This document shows, one piece after another, positions 48,911-57,349 of a DNA stretch of 64,000 bases. The number at the start of each line of letters is the position of its first letter. Within the stretch, counting starts at the first letter, position 1. A program made the position numbers and the translations under genes. The notes under the pieces were generated by a model. That model was not told the origin of the DNA and ran no database searches. It saw only the letters and a program-made list of their open reading frames with translations. Source of the DNA: Psychroflexus salis (lineage in GTDB: Bacteria; Bacteroidota; Bacteroidia; Flavobacteriales; Flavobacteriaceae). Location of the stretch: the NCBI RefSeq assembly GCF_014640175.1, contig NZ_BMGL01000008.1, positions 1 through 64,000 on the forward strand. Reading direction: 5' to 3'.

Positions 48911-49243
48911 GTCTTTAATATTAGTCATTGTTAAAATTAATTTACCCCAATATACAAGCTTTATTTTTTTTGCTTAAAAGATTTACAAACATTTATAAAA
49001 TAAATTCTTCTTTTTAGAATGACTTGAAATACTTACTTTTATACTTTTGGCGCATTGGCTAGAATAGTAAAGAAAATCTGTTTATTCGAGCGATTTTTTA
49101 ATGCATAGTAAAAACTGCACAGAGAATAAGATTTTGTATAAATTGCTGTTCTCGATACAAATTTCTTACTGAAATTTATTCGAATTAAAAGGCTTTATTA
49201 TAATGTGCAACGAGTTATTTTTACATAAAATTTTAATAGCTAG
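48911..49243 (+). promoter_or_regulatory. Gene-free stretch with one promoter-like element
   Basis: TACTTTTG at 49042-49049 matches TAnnTTTG on the plus strand, with TTG at 49024-49026 at a short 15-base spacing. If used, the flavoprotein gene at 49244 would have a leader of about 190 nt. No hairpin of note and no small frame worth calling was found. Confidence 0.35.
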
Positions 49244-50485
49244 ATGAAGGAGAAAATTATTATTATTGGTGCAGGAGTAAGCGGCTTAGTTGCAGCTATT
49301 AATCTAGAAAAAGCTGGTTTTAATTCTGTTATTTTAGATCAATCTGATAGAGTAGGTGGAAGAGTAAAAACCGATTATAGAGAAGGTTATCAATTTGACC
49401 ATGGTTTTCAGGTTTTACTTACCCAATATCCAGCTGCAAAAAAATATTTGAATTACAATTTATTAGATCTAGTAGAATTTGATCCTGGGTCTTGTATATT
49501 TTATCATCAAAAAAAATATTACATTGGAGATCCAAGTCGCAAACTTTCTCTTTTATTTCCAACCTTGTTGGCAAAGATCGGTAATGTTGCAGATAAACTA
49601 AAAATCTTGAAATTAAGCAAGGCTTTAAAAAAGAAAAGTTTTGATGATATATTTTTAGCACCCGAAACAACAACGCTTGTTTATTTAAAGGAAAAGGGTT
49701 TTTCTGATGAAGTTATAAAAAAGTTTTTTAAACCTTTTTTTACAGGAATTTTTCTGGAAAGCGAATTAACAACGTCCAGCAGGAAATTCGAATTTGTCTA
49801 TAAAATGTTTGCCGAAGGCAGTGCAGCAATTCCCAAAAAAGGCATTCAAGCTATTCCAAATCAGTTAGCCGCGCAGCTAAAAAATACAGAACTAGAATTT
49901 AATACTTCTGTTGAACATATAAAAGCCAACGAATTGGTATTAACTAATGGAAAAACTTTGGCTTTTGATTATTGTATCATTGCTGCCGAAGCCTGGCCTA
50001 TAATTGCTAACTTAAAGAATCAAGAATCGGCTTGGAAGTCGGTTGAAAATTTATATTTTAAGGTTAAGGAAAAAGTAATTAAAAAACCATTAATTGGTTT
50101 AATTGCAGACGAAGCTGCTTTGGTTAACAATATTCATTATCAACCTATCAAAAAATCAGATAATTATCTTTTATCAGTTAGTGTTATTAAACAGCATAAC
50201 TTATCTAAAGATGAACTGATTAATCGAGTAGAAGAAGATTTAGCTATCTATTGCGATATAAAAGTAGATAGTTTTGTGAAATACTTTAAAATAAAAAAAG
50301 CACTTCCAGTAATGCATACCGTAAATTATATGATGCCTCCATCTGAAACACAATTAAAAGACAGAATATTTTTAGCTGGAGACCAACTATCTAACGGTTC
50401 TTTAAACGCGGCAATGTTAAATGGAGAATCTGCAGCCAGAGCTGTGATAGCTAAAATTAAAAATGGATTTATAAATGTAAATTAA
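49244..50485 (+). CDS. FAD-dependent amine oxidase/desaturase-like oxidoreductase
   Basis: 413 aa. N-terminal dinucleotide motif IIIIGAGVSGLVAAINLEKAGF, then RVGGRVKTDYREGYQFDHGFQVL and the C-terminal FAD motif RIFLAGDQLSNGSLNAAMLNGESAA. This is the layout of the protoporphyrinogen oxidase, phytoene desaturase and amine oxidase group. The substrate cannot be told from sequence. It is convergent with the nitroreductase gene, with only 5 bases between the stops. Confidence 0.82.
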   Translation: MKEKIIIIGAGVSGLVAAINLEKAGFNSVILDQSDRVGGRVKTDYREGYQFDHGFQVLLTQYPAAKKYLNYNLLDLVEFDPGSCIFYHQKKYYIGDPSRKLSLLFPTLLAKIGNVADKLKILKLSKALKKKSFDDIFLAPETTTLVYLKEKGFSDEVIKKFFKPFFTGIFLESELTTSSRKFEFVYKMFAEGSAAIPKKGIQAIPNQLAAQLKNTELEFNTSVEHIKANELVLTNGKTLAFDYCIIAAEAWPIIANLKNQESAWKSVENLYFKVKEKVIKKPLIGLIADEAALVNNIHYQPIKKSDNYLLSVSVIKQHNLSKDELINRVEEDLAIYCDIKVDSFVKYFKIKKALPVMHTVNYMMPPSETQLKDRIFLAGDQLSNGSLNAAMLNGESAARAVIAKIKNGFINVN

Positions 50486-50490
50486 GCTTG

Positions 50491-51123
50491 TTAATTTACA
50501 TTGTAAACTACTTCTTCAAGCGGTCTTCTTACTTTTTTAAAATCGGCAAATTGATCATCTTCTGCACGATATCCAATTGGTAAAACTAAACAAGAAGATA
50601 ATTGTTGTTGTTTAAGCTGTAGTATCTCGTTATATTTTTCAATTTCAAAACCTTCCATAGGGCAAGCATCGATTTGCTCATAGGCACAAACGGTAAGTAT
50701 ATTTCCAAGTGCTAGATAAGCTTGCTTTGTTGCCCAATTTTCAATTTCTTCGGCTTCTTTTTTAGAAAAATCATCGATTAAAAACTCTCTAAATGGGGCT
50801 AAAACTTCATCGGGCGTTGCTCTAACTTCTTTAATGCGCTCGAAGTTTTTTAAAATAAAATCTTTGTTTACTTTTTTTTCGATACAAAACACTAGTAAAT
50901 GCGAACAAGTTGAAACTTGCATTTGGTTATAACTTACCTTCTGAAGTTGCATTTGCAAACTTTTGTTGTGTATAACTAGCATTTTAATAGGCTGCAGTCC
51001 GTAAGAAGTGGGAGTTAAATTGAATGCTTCCTTTAAAATATTAATTTTATGTTCTGCAATATATTTTTCATTATCAAATTTTTTGGTAGCATAACGCCAC
51101 TTTAATGCTTCTAAACTGGTCAT
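50491..51123 (-). CDS. Nitroreductase family NAD(P)H-dependent flavin oxidoreductase (NfsB-like)
   Basis: 210 aa. LEALKWRYATKKFD at the N-terminus is the FMN phosphate region, followed by LTPTSYGLQPIKMLVI, QAYLALGNILTVCAYEQIDACPMEGFE and VLPIGYRAEDD. The family reduces quinones, nitro-aromatics or flavins with NAD(P)H as a dimer. A promoter element lies 16 bases before the ATG. Physiological substrate unknown. Confidence 0.9.
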   Translation of the reverse strand: MTSLEALKWRYATKKFDNEKYIAEHKINILKEAFNLTPTSYGLQPIKMLVIHNKSLQMQLQKVSYNQMQVSTCSHLLVFCIEKKVNKDFILKNFERIKEVRATPDEVLAPFREFLIDDFSKKEAEEIENWATKQAYLALGNILTVCAYEQIDACPMEGFEIEKYNEILQLKQQQLSSCLVLPIGYRAEDDQFADFKKVRRPLEEVVYNVN

Positions 51124-51139
51124 TGTTTTAATTTTGATG

Positions 51140-51147
51140 CAAATGTA
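51140..51147 (-). promoter_or_regulatory. Promoter -7 element of the nitroreductase gene
   Basis: Minus-strand TACATTTG (TAnnTTTG) followed by CA; leader of about 12 nt. Confidence 0.5.
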
Positions 51148-51213
51148 AGTTTAGTAAGCAAACAAATGTTCAACTTAAGTTTTAATTAAGTGAACTTTTG
51201 TTAAATGTTAGCA

Positions 51214-51498
51214 TCAATTAAACAAAAGAGTTTCTATGGTAGTGGCCATTTCGATATCTTTTTGCGTAACACCGCCAGCATCGTGAGTACTTAAACTAAT
51301 TTCTAATTGGTTATACACATTGGTCCATTCGGGGTGATGTGCCTGTGCTTCAGCTTCAAAAGCAATCCTTGTCATGGCTGAAAAGGCTTCTTTAAAATTT
51401 TTAAACTCTATTTTAGTATGAATGGCATTTTCATTGTATTCCCAGCCATCTAAATTTTGAATTGCTTTTTCAATTTCTTCTTTTTGTAAAGGTTCCAT
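51214..51498 (-). CDS. Pterin-4a-carbinolamine dehydratase
   Basis: 94 aa, full length for PCD/DCoH. The signature EAEAQAHHPEWTNVYNQLEISLSTHDAGGVTQKD has the catalytic histidines. It dehydrates 4a-hydroxytetrahydrobiopterin, usually in service of a pterin-dependent aromatic amino-acid hydroxylase, but no such hydroxylase is in the window. It starts one base after the stop of the upstream epimerase-like gene. Confidence 0.93.
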   Translation of the reverse strand: MEPLQKEEIEKAIQNLDGWEYNENAIHTKIEFKNFKEAFSAMTRIAFEAEAQAHHPEWTNVYNQLEISLSTHDAGGVTQKDIEMATTIETLLFN

Positions 51499-51499
51499 T

Positions 51500-52330
51500 T
51501 TATTGAATTTTTATTGATTTTTCGATTACTTCTTCTATGCTTATTTGAAGGTTTTTTGGTAATAGGTTATCTTTTGGAATAACAGCTATAAATCGGTCTT
51601 CGTTAGAATTATATACTTGCTTAAATATAGGGTTTTTAAGTTGAAGTACATTACAAATTTCTTCAATTAACTCATTATGATGTATTAAATCTGTACTGCC
51701 TAAGTGAAAAACCCCTTGTTTATTCCGATTAATTATATAATGTATTTGTTGAGTGAATTTGCTATGTACTGTTGCGTTAATTACTACATTAGGAAAAACT
51801 TCTAGCGGTTGATTCAATTCATATAAGCATTTTATCTCATTTATTTTTGGAGAGTTATAACCAAAAATCATGGGTATGCGTACAATATTATATAAGTGGT
51901 TTGGCAATCGTAATAATGCATTTTCAATTTTTATTTGAAACAAACCGTATTTGCTTTGCGAGAGAGTTTTGTCGTATTCGTAAGATGGATAGTTGGTAAA
52001 GGCATCAAATACATTACTCGATGAAATATAAATCAGTTTTTTATTGTTGGCAACTAAATAATTTATGATGTCAAAATGCGCATAAACCTGAGCACTAAAA
52101 TCCGACCTAAATGCAGAGATTATGAGATCTGGTTTTAATTTGTCTAGCAAAAGCCCCGGTAATTCTTGTTCTGCATTCCATAAAAAAAATTGTTTATTTT
52201 TTTCTAATTTTTGTGTAGACGTGCAGTAGGTACCATATACATCAAAATAAGGATAAAGCTCTTTATACAGATTTTTTCCTAAAAACCCGCTAACACCAAG
52301 AATTAATATTTTTTGTTTGGACTTCGCCAT
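51500..52330 (-). CDS. NAD-dependent epimerase/dehydratase-like SDR (RmlD-like)
   Basis: 276 aa from ATG 52330; the longer frame begins at a TTG (52348). Rossmann motif ILILGVSGFLGKNLYKEL, then LKPDLIISAFRSDF, LIYISSSNVFDAFTNYPSYEYDKTLSQSKYGLFQ (the YxxxK-like pair) and GVFHLGSTDLIHHNEL. It resembles dTDP-4-dehydrorhamnose reductase but no sugar genes are nearby, so the substrate is unknown. Co-transcribed with the pterin dehydratase. Confidence 0.75.
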   Translation of the reverse strand: MAKSKQKILILGVSGFLGKNLYKELYPYFDVYGTYCTSTQKLEKNKQFFLWNAEQELPGLLLDKLKPDLIISAFRSDFSAQVYAHFDIINYLVANNKKLIYISSSNVFDAFTNYPSYEYDKTLSQSKYGLFQIKIENALLRLPNHLYNIVRIPMIFGYNSPKINEIKCLYELNQPLEVFPNVVINATVHSKFTQQIHYIINRNKQGVFHLGSTDLIHHNELIEEICNVLQLKNPIFKQVYNSNEDRFIAVIPKDNLLPKNLQISIEEVIEKSIKIQ

Positions 52331-52395
52331 AGTATACAAAACTGCCAAAAAGTATAGAGACTTTATGGCAGTTTAGGCTATTTTTAAAGGTTTTG

Positions 52396-53478
52396 CTAGG
52401 CTTTGTAAAAAGGGAGTTTTACAACTTCTGCTTTTAGTTGTTTTTTTCTTACTCGAATAAAAATTTCTGTCCCTAATTTACTGTATGTAGTTTTTACATA
52501 TCCTAATCCAATTGCCTTTTTTAAAGTTGGGGACATGGTTCCAGAAGTAACTTGGCCAATATGCTTTTCGTCTGCATCAACTATTTCGTAATCCTTACGT
52601 GGAATTCCTTTGTCTTTTAATTCGAAAGCAATTAATTTTCTTTCTACTCCGTTTTCCTTTTGTTTTTTTAATTCTTCAGCATTCACAAAGTCTTTTGTAA
52701 ACTTAGTTATCCATCCTAATTTGGCTTCAATAGGCGAGGTGGTTTCATCAATGTCGTTTCCGTATAAACAGAAGCCCATTTCTAAACGTAAAGTGTCGCG
52801 AGCAGCTAAACCAATGGGTTGAATACCAAAGGCTTCACCGGCTTGCATTACCATATTCCAAATAATTTCGGCATCTTCATTTTTGCAATAAATTTCGAAG
52901 CCACCACTTCCCGTGTAACCTGTTGCTGAAATAATTACATCTTTACATCCAGCAAATTCCGCTACTTCAAAATGATAAAAAGGGATTTCAGCAAGTTTAA
53001 TTTTAGTTAAACTTTGCATAGCTTCAACGGCTTTTGGTCCTTGAATAGCTAGCAAAGCATAATTTTCTGAAGCATTGGTTAATTTACATTTATAAGTGTT
53101 GTATTTGCTAATCCAATTCCAATCTTTTTCAATATTAGATGCATTTACCACCATTAAATATTTTTCTTCAGAAAATCGATACACAATTAAATCATCTACA
53201 ATACCACCAGCTTCATTGGGTAAGCAAGTATATTGTGCTTTTCCATCTTTTAAAGTTGAAGCATCATTGCTGCATACTTTTTGTATTAGCTGAAGCGCTT
53301 CTGGACCTTCAACAAAAAATTCACCCATGTGTGAAACATCAAATACGCCAAGTTTTTCGCGAACGCATTGGTGTTCTTCGTTTACACCAGCATAGGAAAC
53401 TGGCATTTCGTAGCCTGCAAAATCAACTAATTTTGCATTTAACTTCTGGTGAATATGGTTTAAAGCTGTTTTTTTCAT
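52396..53478 (-). CDS. gcvT: Aminomethyltransferase (glycine cleavage system T protein)
   Basis: 360 aa. [78 protein letters not shown] and [35 protein letters not shown] are GcvT blocks, with the catalytic Asp in the VDDLIVYR segment. It transfers the C1 unit from the lipoyl-bound aminomethyl group to tetrahydrofolate. The other gcv genes are not in the window. Confidence 0.96.
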   Translation of the reverse strand: MKKTALNHIHQKLNAKLVDFAGYEMPVSYAGVNEEHQCVREKLGVFDVSHMGEFFVEGPEALQLIQKVCSNDASTLKDGKAQYTCLPNEAGGIVDDLIVYRFSEEKYLMVVNASNIEKDWNWISKYNTYKCKLTNASENYALLAIQGPKAVEAMQSLTKIKLAEIPFYHFEVAEFAGCKDVIISATGYTGSGGFEIYCKNEDAEIIWNMVMQAGEAFGIQPIGLAARDTLRLEMGFCLYGNDIDETTSPIEAKLGWITKFTKDFVNAEELKKQKENGVERKLIAFELKDKGIPRKDYEIVDADEKHIGQVTSGTMSPTLKKAIGLGYVKTTYSKLGTEIFIRVRKKQLKAEVVKLPFYKA

Positions 53479-53495
53479 TCCAAAAATAATTTTTG

Positions 53496-53503
53496 CAAAC
53501 TTA
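53496..53503 (-). promoter_or_regulatory. Promoter -7 element of gcvT
   Basis: Minus-strand TAAGTTTG (TAnnTTTG) followed by CA; leader of about 13 nt. A second match (TATTTTTG at 53481-53488) abuts the ATG and would give a leaderless transcript. Confidence 0.45.
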
Positions 53504-53557
53504 AGTGTTTAGCAACAAATCTTTATCCTTATCGAAGTAAGATTTTCTATTTTAGGT

Positions 53558-54289
53558 TTAGTTTATAAGTTTAATTTTTATATCAATATTGCTAATCGGC
53601 CATTCACTATTATCAGTTTTTACTTTAGATATTTTTTCGGCTACATCCATGCCTTCAATTACTTTTCCAAAAACAGTGTGCTCGCCATCTAAATGGTGAG
53701 CACCATCTTTTTTTGTTACGATGTAGAATTCAAATGGAGATGAAGCATTACTTACATTTTGTTTTTTGTACTTGGCCGCGGCAAAAGCACCATAATTGTG
53801 TTTGTATTTGTTGGTGTATTCACTCGGAATTAAATACCGACCAATTGCAGTGCGGTAATCGCGAGTAAGTACACGGTCCGAATTTCCTGCTTGCACAACA
53901 AAATTTGGATCTACTCGATGAAATACACAAGTATTAAAATACCCTAATTTTGTAAGTCGAATAAAATTAGCTCGGTGATAAATTGGTTCTTTAAAAAGCT
54001 GAACAATAATATTACCAAATTCAGTTTCAATTTGAACTTTTGTTTCCTGGTTTTCTTGCGCGTATTTTTCTAAAAAAGGCATTAACTCTTCTTGTTGAAG
54101 CGTTTTTATGTGCGATAAATCTTTTGTTTCTCTTCCACTAGATGGAAAGTTAATATCTGGAATTTCATCTTTAAATTCTATATTTTCAATGTTTTTTGAT
54201 TCTGTAGTCGATTTGGTTTTTGTACTTTTATCGGAACTACAGCTAAGTATAATTATTATTATAAATATAAAAAAACTTGAATACTGCAT
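53558..54289 (-). CDS. Cyclophilin-type peptidyl-prolyl isomerase, lipoprotein
   Basis: 243 aa. Lipoprotein signal ending IIILSC (Cys17), a Lys/Thr/Ser linker, then a cyclophilin domain from ~85: VQIETEFGNIIVQLF, RANFIRLTKLGYFNTCVFHRVDPNFVVQAGN, YGAFAAAKYKKQ, FEFYIVTKKDGAHHLDGEHTVFGKVIEGMDVAEKI. It should assist folding of periplasmic or outer-membrane proteins. Its first 13 bases overlap head-to-head with the Nudix gene on the other strand. Confidence 0.9.
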   Translation of the reverse strand: MQYSSFFIFIIIIILSCSSDKSTKTKSTTESKNIENIEFKDEIPDINFPSSGRETKDLSHIKTLQQEELMPFLEKYAQENQETKVQIETEFGNIIVQLFKEPIYHRANFIRLTKLGYFNTCVFHRVDPNFVVQAGNSDRVLTRDYRTAIGRYLIPSEYTNKYKHNYGAFAAAKYKKQNVSNASSPFEFYIVTKKDGAHHLDGEHTVFGKVIEGMDVAEKISKVKTDNSEWPISNIDIKIKLIN

Positions 54290-54912
54290 ACTTTACTAAT
54301 TTAGAAACGAAAATAAAAAAAAATCCTTTATTGGGTAGAAAAGCACATGCAGAGATGATGCCTTTATCTCGAAAAGAAGCCTTAGATAGTTTAGATTTTA
54401 AAAAGCTAACACCAAAATTTGCAGCTGTTTTATGTTTGTTTTATCCCAAGGCTGGCGAAATTTATTTTCCGTTGATTTTAAGAAACAAATACCCTGGTGT
54501 CCATTCCAATCAAGTAAGTTTTCCGGGAGGCAGAATTGAAGCCACAGATGTAGATTTTAGCCATACTGCTTTACGCGAATGTGAAGAAGAAATTGGTGTG
54601 CAGCAAAGCCATGTTAAATTATTAAAGCAACTTACCGATATTTATATTCCACCTTCAAATTTTCAGGTAAAATCTTTTATTGGATTTTGTAATAAAGCAC
54701 CAAATTTTAGACTACAAACTAGTGAAGTGCAGGAGTTAATAGAAGTTAAATTAAGCGATTTGTTAGACGATTCTGTACTTGTTTCAGAAAATTTAAGCAC
54801 TTCGTATGCACATCAAATAGATGTTAAAGCCTTTAAATTAAATAATTTTACAGTTTGGGGTGCAACAGCAATGATTTTAAGTGAAATCAAATACCTTTTG
54901 AAAAGCCTTTAA
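54277..54912 (+). CDS. Nudix hydrolase, CoA pyrophosphatase-like
   Basis: 211 aa. The Nudix box is GGRIEATDVDFSHTALRECEEEIGVQ, preceded by NQVSFPGG, the extra motif of the CoA diphosphatase group (NUDT7/8-like, UPF0035). The start is TTG at 54277; the next ATG would remove the N-terminal GRKAHAEMMPLSR block that belongs to the family, so TTG is preferred. It overlaps the divergent cyclophilin gene by 13 bases. Confidence 0.9.
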   Translation: MNTAYFTNLETKIKKNPLLGRKAHAEMMPLSRKEALDSLDFKKLTPKFAAVLCLFYPKAGEIYFPLILRNKYPGVHSNQVSFPGGRIEATDVDFSHTALRECEEEIGVQQSHVKLLKQLTDIYIPPSNFQVKSFIGFCNKAPNFRLQTSEVQELIEVKLSDLLDDSVLVSENLSTSYAHQIDVKAFKLNNFTVWGATAMILSEIKYLLKSL

Positions 54913-54926
54913 TTTGTAGGTTTTTC

Positions 54927-54934
54927 TATATTTG
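54927..54934 (+). promoter_or_regulatory. Promoter -7 element of the plsC-like gene
   Basis: TATATTTG (TAnnTTTG) followed by CG, 18 bases before ATG 54953. Confidence 0.5.
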
Positions 54935-54952
54935 CGAAGTTAAAATAGAACA

Positions 54953-55762
54953 ATGGGCTTATTTAAGCAAAATCCGTTTGGACATTATTTATTTTTAAAG
55001 AAATGGTTAATCAGAATCATGGGTTCTTTAACTCATAGACGTTATCGTGGCTTTAATCAACTACAAATAATTGGTTCTGAAATTATTAAAGATTTACCCG
55101 ACACAAAAGTGCTTTTTGTCTCTAACCACCAAACCTACTTTGCCGATGTGGTTGCCATGTATCATGTTTTTAATGCGAGCTTAAAAGGGCGAAATGACAA
55201 CATAAAAAACATAGGTTATTTGTGGAATCCTAAAATGAATATTTACTATGTTGCTGCCAAGGAAACTATGAAAGGAGGCTTGCTCCCTAAAATTTTAGCT
55301 TACGCAGGTTCTGTGAGTATTGATCGAACCTGGCGTGCTGAAGGCAAGCAAGTTAATAGACAAGTAAAAATGAGCGATATTACCAATATAGGGAAAGCTT
55401 TAAACGATGGTTGGGTAATTACTTTTCCGCAAGGTACAACTACTCCTTGGAAACCTATACGAAAAGGAACTGCTCATATTATAAAAAAATATAAACCCAT
55501 AGTAATTCCTATCGTAATCGATGGTTTTAGAAGATCTTTTGATAAAAAAGGTATCAATATAAAAAAGCGTGGAATTCTACAAAGTATGCACATTAAGGAA
55601 CCACTCGAATTTGATTATGAAAATGATACTGTCAACGTAATTGTTGAAAAACTACAATATGCTATCGAACAACATCCTTCATTTTTAAAAGTACTTACTA
55701 AAAAACAATTGGAAGAAGAAGAATTATTGAATGAAAAACGTAGGTATAGTGCTAAAGATTAA
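54953..55762 (+). CDS. 1-Acyl-sn-glycerol-3-phosphate acyltransferase family protein (PlsC-like)
   Basis: 269 aa. Acyltransferase motif I reads VSNHQTYFADV, with five residues between His and Asp where PlsC enzymes have four; motif II is SVSIDRTWRAEG-like and motif III ITFPQGTTTPWKPIRKGTAHI, the EGT block with Gln for Glu. Motif IV is VIPIVIDGFRRSF. It probably acylates lysophosphatidate or another lysolipid at the inner membrane. The altered motifs may mark a different acceptor. Confidence 0.82.
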   Translation: MGLFKQNPFGHYLFLKKWLIRIMGSLTHRRYRGFNQLQIIGSEIIKDLPDTKVLFVSNHQTYFADVVAMYHVFNASLKGRNDNIKNIGYLWNPKMNIYYVAAKETMKGGLLPKILAYAGSVSIDRTWRAEGKQVNRQVKMSDITNIGKALNDGWVITFPQGTTTPWKPIRKGTAHIIKKYKPIVIPIVIDGFRRSFDKKGINIKKRGILQSMHIKEPLEFDYENDTVNVIVEKLQYAIEQHPSFLKVLTKKQLEEEELLNEKRRYSAKD

Positions 55763-55863
55763 AAACTATGCGAAATAATTTCAAAATAAATAGTCTTATT
55801 AGGTTGCAACAAGGCATTTAATTTTAAATAGATATCTTGAGTTCAATAAATACATTAAATACA

Positions 55864-56607
55864 TTAAATATTAGTTTTAGCTTTTATGTATTCAGCATTC
55901 ATTCTTGCAATTTGTAATACGTCAATATCTTGTGGACATTCAACTTGGCAAGCATAAGTATTGCTGCAATTTCCAAAACCTTCATTATCCATTTGGTTAA
56001 CCATATTCACCACCCGTTCTTCACGTTCAAGTTTTCCCTGCGGAAGTAAACTTAAGTGGCTAATTTTTGCAGCTGTAAATAAAGCTGCGCTTGCATTTTT
56101 ACAAGTTGCAACACAGGCTCCGCAGCCAATACAAGAAGCAGCATCGAATGCAGCTTCGGCTGTTTTGTGAGTTATTGGAATAGAATTAGCTTCTGGAGCT
56201 TGACCGGTATTTACCGAAACATATCCGCCTGCTCCAATAATCCTATCAAAACTACTGCGGTCTACTTTTAAATCTTTTTTTACTGGAAAGGCATTGGCAC
56301 GAAACGGTTCTAAAACTAATTCTTGCCCATCTTTAAATGCACGTAAATGCAATTGACAAGTACTGATGTTTTGAATTGGACCATGGGCTATTCCGTCGAT
56401 CATAAAACCACATTGTCCGCAAATTCCTTCTCTGCAATCGTGATCAAAAACCACCGGGCTTTTACCTTCTAAAATAAGTTTTTCATTTAAAAAATCAAGC
56501 ATTTCTAAGAAAGACATATCTACATCTAAACCCTCTAAAAAATAGTTTTCGAATTTACCTTTTGCTGCTCGATTGGGTTGGCGCCAAATTTTTAATTTTA
56601 AATTCAT
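55864..56607 (-). CDS. sdhB: Succinate dehydrogenase/fumarate reductase iron-sulfur subunit
   Basis: 247 aa. 2Fe-2S ligands CREGICGQCGFMIDG...STCQLH, 4Fe-4S CIGCGACVATCKN, and the 3Fe-4S plus last 4Fe-4S ligands CSNTYACQVECPQDIDVL. The layout is that of the B subunit of a complex II with diheme C subunit. It would pass electrons from SdhA flavin to menaquinone. Unexpectedly sdhA and sdhC are not adjacent: upstream is aroE at 3 bases distance and downstream the convergent plsC. Confidence 0.94.
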   Translation of the reverse strand: MNLKLKIWRQPNRAAKGKFENYFLEGLDVDMSFLEMLDFLNEKLILEGKSPVVFDHDCREGICGQCGFMIDGIAHGPIQNISTCQLHLRAFKDGQELVLEPFRANAFPVKKDLKVDRSSFDRIIGAGGYVSVNTGQAPEANSIPITHKTAEAAFDAASCIGCGACVATCKNASAALFTAAKISHLSLLPQGKLEREERVVNMVNQMDNEGFGNCSNTYACQVECPQDIDVLQIARMNAEYIKAKTNI

Positions 56608-56610
56608 AAG

Positions 56611-57348
56611 CTACTTATTTTCATTCCAAATATTCCAAGCTTTTAAAGCTTGGTATTCTAACATTTTTAAACCGTTACTTAACTTGGCCCCTTTTTGTTT
56701 ACCAAGAGCTAAAAATTTGGTGAGTGGTGGATTGTAAACTAAATCGTATAAAAAGTGTTTTTTAGTTAGATAAACATAAGGAATATCAGGGCATTTTTCT
56801 TCATTAGGACTTGTACCAATTGGTGTACAGTTTATAATTAAAAAGTGTTTGTTTAATAATTCTTCAGTTAAATCTGTATAGGCAATTTCTCCAGCATTTT
56901 TAGGATTTCTGCTTACAAATGTTGTTGCAATAGACATGGATTTTAAAGCAGAAGCGATAGCTTTAGCAGCGCCACCTGTTCCAAGAATTAGCGCTTGCTC
57001 ATGGTGGTTTTCAATTAAGGGAAAAATAGACCTTATAAACCCATATGCATCTGTATTGTAGCCCACAGATTTCCCGTTTTCAAACTTAACGGTATTCACT
57101 GCTTTTATGCGTTTTGCAGTTTCATCTAATTCATCTAAAAATGGAATAATTGCTTCCTTATATGGAGTTGTTACATTAAAACCTTCTAAGTTAGAATGTG
57201 TTGAAGTTAACGAAGATAATTTTGGTATTTCTGCTTCATCAAAATTAATGTATTCTGCTTTAATATTGTTTTTTTTGAAGTAATCTGTAAAGAATGTTTT
57301 TGAAAATGAATAGTCTATATCTTTTCCAAGTAAACCAAATTTGCGCAT
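56611..57348 (-). CDS. aroE: Shikimate dehydrogenase
   Basis: 245 aa from ATG 57348, which directly follows the DUF368 stop (TAA-T-ATG); an upstream ATG at 57372 would lie inside that gene. Shikimate site FGLLGKDIDYSFSKTFF (SxS), FNVTTPYKEAIIPFLDEL (catalytic Lys), VNTVKFENGKSVGYNTDAYGF, NADP site ALILGTGGAAKAIASAL and LEYQALKAWNIW at the end. It reduces 3-dehydroshikimate in aromatic amino-acid synthesis. Confidence 0.94.
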   Translation of the reverse strand: MRKFGLLGKDIDYSFSKTFFTDYFKKNNIKAEYINFDEAEIPKLSSLTSTHSNLEGFNVTTPYKEAIIPFLDELDETAKRIKAVNTVKFENGKSVGYNTDAYGFIRSIFPLIENHHEQALILGTGGAAKAIASALKSMSIATTFVSRNPKNAGEIAYTDLTEELLNKHFLIINCTPIGTSPNEEKCPDIPYVYLTKKHFLYDLVYNPPLTKFLALGKQKGAKLSNGLKMLEYQALKAWNIWNENK

Positions 57349-57349
57349 A

